Origin: an uncultured Eubacteriales bacterium
GTDB lineage: Bacteria > Bacillota > Clostridia > Oscillospirales > Oscillospiraceae
Direction of reading: 5' to 3'
Length of the DNA: 15,439 bases
Assembly (NCBI GenBank): GCA_900551495.1
Contig: URWG01000027.1
Location: forward strand, 1 to 15,439
The translations under genes and the position numbers were made by a program. Below the pieces are notes generated by a model. It saw only the letters and a program-made list of their open reading frames with translations, made no database searches and was not told where the DNA came from. How positions within the stretch are numbered: the first letter of the stretch is position 1; every line of letters begins with the position of its first letter. Below, in pieces: positions 6,148-12,944 of the stretch.

Positions 6148-6594
6148 TTACAGCTCCTCGATGCGAAGCTTGAGGTCGGCGGTGATCTCGTAGCCGAGCT
6201 TGCACTTGACGGTGTAATCGCCGACGGTCTTGATCTGTTCGTCGAGGACGATACGGCGCTTATCCAGCGTGATGCCGTAATCGGACTTGAGCGTGTCGGA
6301 GATCTCCTGTGTCGTGACCGAGCCGAACAGCCGTCCCGCGCCGCCGCCCTTCGCCTTGACGACGATGGTCATGTCCTTGAGCCGATTGGAGAGGGCAAAC
6401 GCCTCCTCGCGCTCACGCTGACGCTTTTCCTGCTGTGCCTTGTCGGTCATGCGCATGGTGTTGATGCTGTCGGCGGTCGCCTCGACTGCCAGCTTGCGGG
6501 GGAGCATATAGTTCCGTGCGTAGCCGTCGGAGACCTCGAGCATCTGCCCCTTCTTGCCCTTGCCGCGGACGTCTTGCAGTAAAATAACCTTCAT
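6148..6594 (-). CDS. rplI: 50S ribosomal protein L9
   Basis: Binds 23S rRNA on the large subunit near the L1 stalk and helps keep the reading frame. The protein has 148 residues, normal for L9. The N-terminal L9 signature is clear (MKVILLQDVRGKGKKGQ, then V-S-D-G-Y-A-R-N-Y-M-L-P), followed by a Lys/Arg/Glu-rich helical linker (about 50-70) and the C-terminal domain. The ATG at 6594 is chosen because the protein starts with the conserved MKVILL and AGGAGG lies about 9 nt upstream, next to the gdpP stop. The gap to gdpP is 16 nt, so the two are co-transcribed. The usual next gene, dnaB, lies beyond a repeat-filled gap. Confidence 0.96.
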   Translation of the reverse strand: MKVILLQDVRGKGKKGQMLEVSDGYARNYMLPRKLAVEATADSINTMRMTDKAQQEKRQREREEAFALSNRLKDMTIVVKAKGGGAGRLFGSVTTQEISDTLKSDYGITLDKRRIVLDEQIKTVGDYTVKCKLGYEITADLKLRIEEL

Positions 6595-6610
6595 ATCGGA
6601 AAACCTCCTG

Positions 6611-8593
6611 TCAGATTGATTGGTCGAAATAGCGGTCGATGGATTGCAGCAGGCGGTCAAGCGTCTGCGGCACGGTAGCCTGCTTGACCTGTGCGCCCGC
6701 CGTGGCAGCGTTCCCGCCGCCGCCGAGCGGCTCCAAAATGACCTGAACGTTTGCCTCGCCGATGGAGCGGGCGGAGATGATGACCTGCCCGTCCTGCGGA
6801 TAGAGGACAAAGGATGTTTCAATGCCGGAAATGTTCAGAAGCTCGTCTGCCGCCTGTGCAGCGATGGTGCGCGTCGCCGTGTAGTCCAGCGCGGCAATGG
6901 CGATCTTATCGCGATAGAGACGGGCGCTCTGAATGATACGGTAGCGGGCAACGGTGGAGGGCAGGTCGTTTTGGAAGAGCTTTTTGACCTCGACCGTGTC
7001 CGCACCGATGCGCCGCAGGAACGCCGCCGCTTCAAAGGTGCGGCTGGTGGTGCGGACGCCGAAATTTTTGGTGTCCAAAACAATGCCTGCCAGCAGTGCC
7101 GCCGCCTCATTGGCCGGAATGTCCGACGCGTCGAGGGAGTATTGCAGCAGCTCCGTGACCAGCTCCGAGGCGGAGGAGGCAAACGGCTCGTGCAGATTCA
7201 GCACCGGCTGCTCGATGTAGTCGGCGGCGCGGCGGTGATGGTCGATCACGACGACGCGGCGCAGCGACTCCAGAAGCGGCTTGCACTCGACCTGATCGGG
7301 ACGGTTGGTATCAACCACGACCAAAAGGCTCTTTGCGTCCGCCTCCAGCAGGGCGTCCTGCCCCGTGATGAAGCAGCCGTCGTACTCGGGCATCTGCCGC
7401 AGCAGCGCCAGCAGCGCCTGCGCAGCGTTTGCTTCGGGGTCGATGACGATATTGGCTTTTTTGCCGCGCTTACGGCACAGGCAGCAGATACCGGCGGCGC
7501 CCAACGCGTCCAGATCCGCCATTTTGTGCCCCATGATGAAAATGCGGCTCGACTGTGTAATCAGCTCGGACAGCGACGACGCCATCACGCGGGATTTGAC
7601 CTTGGTGCGGCGCTCGGTATGCTTGTTTCTGCCACCGAAGAAGGTGAAATCGTAGCGGTCCTTGATGACCGTCTGATCGCCGCCGCGGGAGAGCGCCATT
7701 TCGATCGACAGGGCGGCGAAATCGTAATCCTCGCGGAAATCCACGCCGTCCTTGCCGATGCCGATGGAGACGGTGGCAGCAATGCCGGCAGGGTTGGTCA
7801 CCTCGCGCATCGATTCGAGCAGGGAGAACTTGTCCTCCGCCATGCCCGCCAGCTCCTTCGCCTCAAACAGCAGCAGGAAGCGGTTGCGCTCCAGCCGCCG
7901 CAGAAGCCCGCTGTAGTTGTCCGCCCACTCGCTGACGCGGGTGTTGATCTGCGCATTCAGACCGGAGATCGTCGCGTCGGGCAGGTTGTTGGTCAGCTCG
8001 TCATAGTTGTCCACCAAGACGATGGAGAGCATCGGACGCGAGCGGATGTACTCGTCGCGCACCTGAAGCAGCTCCGTCAGATCCTGCAAATAGATCATGC
8101 CCATAACGATGCCCGTCTTGGTGTCCTCCTCGGGCAGAATTGTGCCCGTGACGCGGAAGCGGCGGTCGCGGTAGCTCAGCTCGCCGGGCATCGTGTCCTT
8201 GCCGGACAGGAGCCACTGCATCGAAAAGCCGGGCAGAATTTCGTCGATCCGCTGCGCCGAGAGGGTGTCGCGCACACCTGTCAGCTCCGCGAAGGGCTTG
8301 TTGTACCAAATCAGCTCCTCCTCGTTGAGCTGTATGAGCGCAACAGGGAAGGGAACATCGCCGTCGGTGGAGCGGCGCATCATTTCGTTGGTCGTGCGGA
8401 CGTACTCCGTCAGCGCGTGACGGCGGCGCTTGCTGCCCCATTGGTAGCCCAGCAGCAGGAGCAGCGTCGCGCCGACCTGCACCCCGCCGATCCAGTATTG
8501 CCGCAGCACGAACGACGGCACGCAGAACAAGAGCAGCACCGCAAAATACGCCGCCATACTCGGCTGCATCATTCGCCGCAGTTTTTTATTCAT
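6611..8593 (-). CDS. gdpP: Cyclic-di-AMP phosphodiesterase GdpP (DHH-DHHA1 family)
   Basis: Membrane enzyme that hydrolyses c-di-AMP to pApA, thereby controlling osmolyte and potassium balance and cell-wall stress responses. The 660 residues follow the GdpP plan: two membrane segments (about 13-30 and 36-50), a PAS-like region (about 80-175), a degenerate GGDEF region (about 185-320) and the DHH-DHHA1 phosphodiesterase. The DHH part has GHKMADLDALG (355-365), VVDTNRPD (426-433), VVIDHHRRA (448-456) and GIVLDTKNF (503-511). The glycine loop near the C-terminus reads LGGGGNAATAGAQ (623-635), without the His that commonly follows the glycines. The ATG at 8593 is preferred over one 51 nt upstream because GAGAGGAG sits about 10 nt before it and it gives the standard short N-terminus. 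First gene of the leftward block. Confidence 0.95.
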   Translation of the reverse strand: MNKKLRRMMQPSMAAYFAVLLLFCVPSFVLRQYWIGGVQVGATLLLLLGYQWGSKRRRHALTEYVRTTNEMMRRSTDGDVPFPVALIQLNEEELIWYNKPFAELTGVRDTLSAQRIDEILPGFSMQWLLSGKDTMPGELSYRDRRFRVTGTILPEEDTKTGIVMGMIYLQDLTELLQVRDEYIRSRPMLSIVLVDNYDELTNNLPDATISGLNAQINTRVSEWADNYSGLLRRLERNRFLLLFEAKELAGMAEDKFSLLESMREVTNPAGIAATVSIGIGKDGVDFREDYDFAALSIEMALSRGGDQTVIKDRYDFTFFGGRNKHTERRTKVKSRVMASSLSELITQSSRIFIMGHKMADLDALGAAGICCLCRKRGKKANIVIDPEANAAQALLALLRQMPEYDGCFITGQDALLEADAKSLLVVVDTNRPDQVECKPLLESLRRVVVIDHHRRAADYIEQPVLNLHEPFASSASELVTELLQYSLDASDIPANEAAALLAGIVLDTKNFGVRTTSRTFEAAAFLRRIGADTVEVKKLFQNDLPSTVARYRIIQSARLYRDKIAIAALDYTATRTIAAQAADELLNISGIETSFVLYPQDGQVIISARSIGEANVQVILEPLGGGGNAATAGAQVKQATVPQTLDRLLQSIDRYFDQSI

Positions 8594-8642
8594 CTTCGCA
8601 CCGCTCCTCTCCGCACAACGGGGAATCCTGTATATCTCAGTC

Positions 8643-8671
8643 ATTATATCAGATTATTTCGTTGTTTTCCA
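8643..8671 (-). promoter_or_regulatory. Predicted sigma-A promoter for gdpP
   Basis: On the minus strand, TGGAAA (8671-8666) and a perfect TATAAT (8648-8643) are separated by 17 nt. They sit about 50 nt before the gdpP start codon and would drive the gdpP-rplI unit and perhaps dnaB and beyond. Confidence 0.7.
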
Positions 8672-8731
8672 CTGTTTCTTTTCCGGAATTTTCGCCGATT
8701 TCAAAAAAATGTATACTTTGCCGCCCTTTTA

Positions 8732-8740
8732 TGCTATAAT
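8732..8740 (+). promoter_or_regulatory. Predicted extended -10 promoter for rnj
   Basis: TGCTATAAT is a perfect extended -10 element (TGn plus TATAAT at 8735-8740). The -35 region at 17-18 nt spacing is poor (TATACT), which is usual for extended -10 promoters. Transcription would start near 8747 and leave a leader of about 120 nt before the rnj start. Confidence 0.7.
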
Positions 8741-8743
8741 GTA

Positions 8744-8868
8744 ATCGGCGGATTGTACAACCTTGCTGCCGATCTGCCGCTTTCGGGGTACATAACGGAG
8801 CAATTCCGTGAAATATCGATTCAATTTTCGGAGGCGGATGCCTCCAAACCAAAGAAGGAGATTTTAAT
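8744..8868 (+). promoter_or_regulatory. Structured 5' leader of the RNase J mRNA
   Basis: Holds an ATCGGC (8744-8749)/GCCGAT (8768-8773) pairing and a compact stem-loop GGAGGC-GGAT-GCCTCC (8830-8845), nine nt upstream of the GAAGGAG ribosome site (8854-8860). The CCTCC arm could alternatively pair with that ribosome site. No known riboswitch class is recognised. The family is known to process its own and other leaders, so autoregulation is possible but unproven. Confidence 0.45.
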
Positions 8869-10524
8869 TTGGCAGAAAAACTGAAAATCATTTCCCTTGG
8901 CGGTCTGAATGAGATCGGAAAGAACATGACCGTCTTGGAGTACGGGAAGGACATGATTGTGGTGGACTGCGGTCTGGGCTTCCCCGAGGACGATATGTAC
9001 GGCGTGGATCTCGTGATCCCCGACGTGACCTATCTTGCAAAGAATCAGAAGAAGCTGCGCGGCTACTTCATCACGCACGGTCATGAGGACCATATCGGCG
9101 CGCTGCCGTACGTTTTGCAGGCAGTCAACGCGCCCGTTCACGCCACGCCGCTGACGCTGGGGCTGATCAAGCTCAAGCTCGAGGAGCATAACCTTGCGAA
9201 AAAATGCCAGCTTATGAACCATAAGCCGGGCGATGTGGTAAAGGCGGGCTGCTTTACCGTCGAATTCATCCACGTCAACCATTCCATCGCCGATGCCGTT
9301 GCCTTCGCCATCAAAACGCCGGTCGGCACGGTCATCATGACGGGCGACTTCAAGATCGACCCCACCGCCGAGGACGGCATGACCGATCTCGGACGCTTCG
9401 GCACGCTGGGCAAGGAGGGCGTCTATGCGCTGCTGATGGACTCGACCAATGTCGAGCGGCAGGGCTACACGCCGTCGGAATCCATCGTCGCCGAGGGACT
9501 GGACCGCCACTTTAAGGGCTGCCGCAACCGCATTATCGTGACGACCTTTGCCTCCAACATGCACCGAATTCAGGCGGTGCTTGCCATCGCACACCGCTAC
9601 GGCCGCAAGGTTGCCGTTACGGGGCGGAGCATGGAGAATATTCTGAAGGTCGCGACGGAGCTCGGCTACCTCAATATCCCGCCCGATACGCTTGTGGACA
9701 TCAATCAGATCAAGTCTCTCCCGAAGGACAAGATTGTGATCGTCTCCACCGGCTCGCAGGGCGAGAACATGTCGGCGCTGTACCGCATGGCGTTTTCCAG
9801 CCATAAGCAGGTGGAGATCCAGCCCGGCGACAAGATCATCATTTCCGCCTCCGCCATCCCCGGCAACGAGAAGGCGGTCTCGCGCATTATTAACGAGCTT
9901 TACAGCAAAAACGCCGACGTGATCTACGACAAGCTCGAGGGGCTGCACGTTTCCGGTCACGCCTGCTGCGAGGAGCTGAAGATCATCCACGCGCTGACGA
10001 AGCCCCGCTTCTTTATCCCCGTGCACGGTGAGCAGCGCCACCTGCACAAGCACGCCGCGCTTGCCCGTACGATGGGCATGAATCCGAAGAATATCCTGAT
10101 TTCCGACATCGGCAGGGTCATTGAATGTACCCCCAAGACCTGCCGCTTCGGTGGGACGGTGCCCGCAGGCAAAATTCTTGTGGACGGCACGGGCGTCGGC
10201 GATGTCGGCAGCGTCGTTCTGCGTGACCGCAAGCATTTGGCGCAGGACGGCATGATTGTCGTGTGCGTCAACCTCTCGAGCGAGGACGGCTCCGTCCTCT
10301 CCGGTCCGGACATCATCTCCCGCGGCTTCGTGTATATGAAGGAGAACGAGGACCTGATGGAGGCAATGCGCATGATCGTTACGCGGTCGCTGGACAACTG
10401 CCGCAGCCGCAACATTTCCGACTGGGCAACCATCAAATCCACCATCAAGAGCGATCTGAGCCAGTACCTGTTCAAGACGACCAAGCGCAATCCGATGATC
10501 CTGCCGGTCATCATGGAAATTTAA
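8869..10524 (+). CDS. rnj: Ribonuclease J
   Basis: Cytosolic metallo-beta-lactamase/beta-CASP nuclease with 5'-3' exonuclease and endonuclease activity, central to mRNA decay and RNA maturation in Gram-positive bacteria. The 551 residues match the family. Metal-site motif HGHEDH is at 70-75, further ligands are His138 (HVNHS) and Asp160 (TGDFKID), beta-CASP motifs include STGSQGE (293-299) and SGHA (362-365), and PVHGE is at 384-388. The C-terminal domain is present. The start is TTG at 8869, with GAAGGAG 8 nt upstream. It stands alone between its own promoter and a strong terminator. No second RNase J is visible here, so the J1/J2 type cannot be decided. Confidence 0.96.
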   Translation: MAEKLKIISLGGLNEIGKNMTVLEYGKDMIVVDCGLGFPEDDMYGVDLVIPDVTYLAKNQKKLRGYFITHGHEDHIGALPYVLQAVNAPVHATPLTLGLIKLKLEEHNLAKKCQLMNHKPGDVVKAGCFTVEFIHVNHSIADAVAFAIKTPVGTVIMTGDFKIDPTAEDGMTDLGRFGTLGKEGVYALLMDSTNVERQGYTPSESIVAEGLDRHFKGCRNRIIVTTFASNMHRIQAVLAIAHRYGRKVAVTGRSMENILKVATELGYLNIPPDTLVDINQIKSLPKDKIVIVSTGSQGENMSALYRMAFSSHKQVEIQPGDKIIISASAIPGNEKAVSRIINELYSKNADVIYDKLEGLHVSGHACCEELKIIHALTKPRFFIPVHGEQRHLHKHAALARTMGMNPKNILISDIGRVIECTPKTCRFGGTVPAGKILVDGTGVGDVGSVVLRDRKHLAQDGMIVVCVNLSSEDGSVLSGPDIISRGFVYMKENEDLMEAMRMIVTRSLDNCRSRNISDWATIKSTIKSDLSQYLFKTTKRNPMILPVIMEI

Positions 10525-10528
10525 TAAC

Positions 10529-10562
10529 AACGGCGGGATGCTTCCCATCCCGCCGTTTTTTT
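10529..10562 (+). terminator. Intrinsic terminator of rnj
   Basis: A perfect 10-bp GC-rich stem CGGCGGGATG/CATCCCGCCG (10531-10555) with a 5-nt loop is followed by seven T residues. It starts 5 nt after the rnj stop codon. Confidence 0.93.
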
Positions 10563-10575
10563 GTTGCATCCTGAC

Positions 10576-10612
10576 GTAGGGGGCGGCATCCTTGACGCCC
10601 CGTATGCAGGCA
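10576..10612 (+). repeat. Dispersed GC-rich repeat, copy 2
   Basis: A 37-bp sequence nearly identical to 5851-5886, same orientation, with CTT in place of CC before GACGCCCC and A for G before TGCAGGCA. It lies between two terminators in an intergenic gap, consistent with a dispersed non-coding repeat. Confidence 0.8.
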
Positions 10613-10613
10613 C

Positions 10614-10645
10614 GAAATAAAAATCGTCGGGTTGCCCCGACGATT
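10614..10645 (-). terminator. Intrinsic terminator for the leftward small-gene cassette
   Basis: On the minus strand, AATCGTCGGG/CCCGACGATT forms a perfect 10-bp stem with a 4-nt loop, followed by a T-rich tract (TTTTTATTTC). It lies about 30 nt beyond the stop of the 113-residue gene and would end the three-gene leftward transcript. Confidence 0.88.
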
Positions 10646-10676
10646 GAATAACGGCGGTTCTCCGCGCGGGGGAGAG

Positions 10677-11018
10677 TCATTGCAGAAACAGGAAAATTGC
10701 CAGCGTCATGGCGACGGAGGAGCTTTCCTCCGCACCCTCCGAGAGCAAAAGCAATAAAATCAGCAGAATCAGAAGGTCGCCGCCGTCGCAGCCGGGCAGA
10801 AGCTTTTCCAAGATCGGAAGCCGAAAGCACGGTGCGTCCGGCGGCTTTTTCGGGGGAACGGGCGGCTTTTTCGGGGGAACGGGCGGCTTTTGCGGGGGCG
10901 GTTGCCGCGGCGGAGGAACAGGCGGCTTCGACGGCTGCTGCGGCGGCTTTCTCGGCGGATCGGGCAGCGTTTGACGGCGATACTGCCCGCTGCCGTCCGG
11001 TTGATAGCGATGATACAT
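10677..11018 (-). CDS. Small proline-rich protein with hydrophobic C-terminus, function unknown
   Basis: The 113 residues begin with a polar stretch, followed by a Pro/Lys-rich region (about 19-63) with two PPVPPKK units. After a short Cys-containing segment come two Leu-rich hydrophobic stretches (82-92 and 102-112) split by the acidic SEGAEES. The hydrophobic runs are short for full membrane spans; amphipathic association is possible. No signal peptide. Similar short proteins ending in Asp-Leu-Leu-Ile-rich tails occur in spore-forming Clostridia as far as I recall, but I cannot name a family. The ATG at 11018 has GAGGT and AAGGAG upstream and lies 7 nt past the previous stop, so it belongs to the cassette. 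Expression is not shown by sequence alone. Confidence 0.72.
   Translation of the reverse strand: MYHRYQPDGSGQYRRQTLPDPPRKPPQQPSKPPVPPPRQPPPQKPPVPPKKPPVPPKKPPDAPCFRLPILEKLLPGCDGGDLLILLILLLLLSEGAEESSSVAMTLAIFLFLQ
10840..10902. repeat. 21-bp tandem repeat in the proline-rich gene
   Basis: Two identical 21-bp units (10840-10860 and 10861-10881; unit GGCGGCTTTTTCGGGGGAAC plus G) and a diverged third unit encode the repeated PPVPPKK segment. The exact identity suggests recent slippage, so repeat number may vary between strains. Confidence 0.85.
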
Positions 11019-11025
11019 GGCGACC

Positions 11026-11391
11026 TCACTCCTTGCCGAAGCTGCCGTAATTTTGCAGCGCGGCGCTGACCAAATGCGAAATTCTTGCTATCTGCATGGC
11101 GCGGTCGAGCTTGCCGCGCCGCTCGGGTGCCAAATAGGGCTTCAGAGCGCCCAGCAGTGCCTCCTGCTTTTTGTCCGAGTGCTGTGCCTGCTGCATCAGG
11201 TGCATGATCCCCTGCAGCATGGCACCGTCCGGCAGAGGCGGAGGAGGCGGCGGTGCGTTGTCCGACGGCCGATCCGAAGGAGCCTCCGACGGCATCCCGA
11301 GGGACTGCGCCAGAGACAGAATCTGCGCCATGCTGTCCGGATCGGCGAGAATCCGATTGAGCTTCTCCTCCGGATTGTCCGTAGCGATCAC
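11026..11391 (-). CDS. Small conserved-looking protein, function unknown
   Basis: A 121-residue soluble protein with two predicted helical parts around a proline-rich linker (about 37-55, with PPPPPPLP). The N-terminal part has a leucine pattern (LNRILADPDSMAQILSLAQS). The C-terminal part, LLGALKPYLAPERRGKLDRA at 79-98, is basic and helical. No membrane segment, signal peptide or catalytic motif. The start is a GTG directly abutting the TAG of the upstream 73-residue gene (CAA AAG TAG GTG), which implies translation by re-initiation. The 'ALKPYL' helix resembles 'ALLQPL' in its 73-residue neighbour, so the two may share a fold. I recall similar hypothetical proteins in Clostridia but no function. 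Confidence 0.75.
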   Translation of the reverse strand: MIATDNPEEKLNRILADPDSMAQILSLAQSLGMPSEAPSDRPSDNAPPPPPPLPDGAMLQGIMHLMQQAQHSDKKQEALLGALKPYLAPERRGKLDRAMQIARISHLVSAALQNYGSFGKE

Positions 11392-11613
11392 CTACTTTTG
11401 ATTGATTTTTTGCAGAAGAGCTTCCGCCTCCGGTGTCTGTGCCAGCGGCTGAAGAAGAGCCTTTGCCTTCTCAGTGTCGCCGCTGCGGTATGCCTTGAGC
11501 GCCTGCTGCAGCGTTCCGTCATCCTGCTGCAGCATGGACAGCAGGCGCTGCCCCTCCTGCGAGCCGAGTACCTGCCGGAGCGCCTCGGCAGAAAATGGAA
11601 TTTTCTTCTCCAT
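11392..11613 (-). CDS. Very small helical protein, function unknown
   Basis: 73 residues, predicted almost wholly helical, containing GSQEGQRLLSMLQQDDGTLQQA (quoted in part: SQEGQRLLSML at 18-28), then a Gly-Asp turn and ALLQPLAQTPEAEALLQKI (52-70). There are no Cys residues, no signal peptide and no membrane span. The ATG at 11613 has GGGAGG nine nt upstream. It is the first gene of a three-gene leftward cassette (11613 to 10677) with 0-nt and 7-nt gaps. A second ATG nearer the ribosome site is in another frame. It lies back to back with the metallophosphoesterase gene, 66 bp apart. Function cannot be inferred. Confidence 0.75.
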   Translation of the reverse strand: MEKKIPFSAEALRQVLGSQEGQRLLSMLQQDDGTLQQALKAYRSGDTEKAKALLQPLAQTPEAEALLQKINQK

Positions 11614-11619
11614 CGGTCA

Positions 11620-11648
11620 TTGCCTCCCGATATACAATCTGTTATAAT
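11620..11648 (+). promoter_or_regulatory. Predicted promoter for the metallophosphoesterase-coaX operon
   Basis: TTGCCT (11620-11625) and a perfect TATAAT (11643-11648) with a 17-nt spacer, about 30 nt before the ATG. It overlaps the 5' untranslated region of the divergent small-gene cassette, so the two directions may interfere. Confidence 0.65.
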
Positions 11649-11679
11649 GATATGCAAAGCGAAGCGAAAGGGTGACGGC

Positions 11680-12165
11680 ATGAGGCTTTTGGTTTTGTCC
11701 GACTCTCACGGGGATATGGCGGGACTGCGGCTTGCGGTGCGGCGCGAACGGCCCGACGCGGTTGTCCATCTCGGCGACCATGCTTTGGATGCTTACACGC
11801 TGACGCAGGAATTCAGCACCTTGTCCGTTGCCTATGTGCACGGCAACTGCGACGGACCGTTTCCGAGCTGCGCCGACACCTACAGCAGACGGCTTGCGGG
11901 TGTGCAGATCTTTGCGGCGCACGGGCACCGCTGCGGCGTCAAAAACGGGCTGCTGCGATTTCACCTCGCGGCGCAGGAAAACGGCGCGGCGCTGGCACTC
12001 TTCGGGCACACCCACGTGCCCTATTGTCAGGAGGAGAACGGCATTTGGCTCGTGAATCCCGGGGCGTGCCGCGGGCTGTACGCGACCTACGCCGTCATTA
12101 CGCTGGAGGACGGCACGGTGCGCGATTGCCGAATTTCGGAGGTATATAAGGAGGAAACACCATGA
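11680..12165 (+). CDS. YfcE/MJ0936-type metallophosphoesterase
   Basis: Cytosolic binuclear-metal phosphoesterase; members of this family cleave phosphodiesters or phosphomonoesters, but the physiological substrate is generally unknown. The 161 residues carry the calcineurin-like motifs in order: D8 and H10 in SDSHGD, D33 in HLGDH, N56 in GNCD, H81 in AHGH, and H110/H112 in FGHTHVP. The ATG at 11680 gives the standard MRLLVLSDSHG N-terminus; the longer upstream open frame lies antisense to the small-gene cassette and is not used. The ribosome site is modest (AAGGGTG). The stop overlaps the coaX start by 4 nt (ATGA), so the two are translationally coupled. Confidence 0.9.
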   Translation: MRLLVLSDSHGDMAGLRLAVRRERPDAVVHLGDHALDAYTLTQEFSTLSVAYVHGNCDGPFPSCADTYSRRLAGVQIFAAHGHRCGVKNGLLRFHLAAQENGAALALFGHTHVPYCQEENGIWLVNPGACRGLYATYAVITLEDGTVRDCRISEVYKEETP

Positions 12166-12944
12166 TATTAGCGGTAGACATCGGGAATACCAATATCGTT
12201 CTCGGCGGAATGGAGGACGAGCATATGATTTTCGAGGCGCGGATGGCAACGGACCTGATTAAGACCTCCGACCAGTACTGCGCCGAGCTGAAAACCATGC
12301 TGAATCTGTTTGAGGTCGATCCGTCGGCGATCGAGGGGAGCATTGTCTCCTCTGTCGTGCCGCCGCTGCTCAATTCCTTCAAGACTGCCATTCGGAAGTT
12401 GACGGGCAAGAGCTGCCTGATCGTCGGTCCCGGCATCCGCACGGGGCTGAATATCCGCATGGACAACCCCTCGGAGGTCGGCAGCGATCTGATCGTTGCG
12501 GCGGTGGCGGGAATCGCGCAGTACGGTGCGCCGCTGCTGCTGGTTGATATGGGTACGGCGACGACCATTACCGCCGTGGATGCCGACGGCTGCTTTGTCG
12601 GCGGGTGCATCTGCCCCGGCGTGAAAATTTCCATGGAGGCGCTGACGGGCAGAACGGCGCAGCTTCCCGGGATCAGCCTGGATAAGCCGCAGCGGGCGAT
12701 CGGCAAAAATACCCGCGACTGTATGCGCAGCGGAATCATGCTCGGCGCGGCGGCAATGCTGGACGGGCTGCTGGACCGCATGGAGCAGGAGCTGGGCGCT
12801 CCGACAAAGGTCGTTGCGACGGGCGGCATCTCCAGATTCGTCCTGCCGCTGTGCCGCAGAGAGATACTCTACGACGGCAGCTTGATGCTCAAGGGCTTGC
12901 GGCTGCTGTACAGAAAGAATCAACCGAAGGAGAAATCGCTGTGA
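12162..12944 (+). CDS. coaX: Type III pantothenate kinase CoaX
   Basis: First step of coenzyme A synthesis: phosphorylates pantothenate to 4'-phosphopantothenate. Unlike the CoaA type, this class is not feedback-inhibited by CoA and uses a monovalent cation. The 260-residue protein has the ASKHA-fold motifs DIGNTN (6-11), SSVVPP (63-68), GSD (107-109) and DMGTATT (129-135), and ends in the usual LMLKGLRLLY region (241-250). A strong AAGGAGG site precedes the ATG. It overlaps the upstream metallophosphoesterase (ATGA) and the downstream hydrolase (GTGA) by 4 nt each, making a tightly coupled three-gene unit. Confidence 0.96.
   Translation: MILAVDIGNTNIVLGGMEDEHMIFEARMATDLIKTSDQYCAELKTMLNLFEVDPSAIEGSIVSSVVPPLLNSFKTAIRKLTGKSCLIVGPGIRTGLNIRMDNPSEVGSDLIVAAVAGIAQYGAPLLLVDMGTATTITAVDADGCFVGGCICPGVKISMEALTGRTAQLPGISLDKPQRAIGKNTRDCMRSGIMLGAAAMLDGLLDRMEQELGAPTKVVATGGISRFVLPLCRREILYDGSLMLKGLRLLYRKNQPKEKSL

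Noticed and set aside
6620..8884. A 754-codon plus-strand open frame opposite gdpP
   Set aside because: Same GC artefact: antisense to a fully convincing GdpP, no ribosome site, and it runs through the divergent promoter region.
8821..10830. A 669-codon minus-strand open frame opposite rnj
   Set aside because: Antisense shadow of RNase J that also runs through the rnj terminator and the start of the neighbouring gene.
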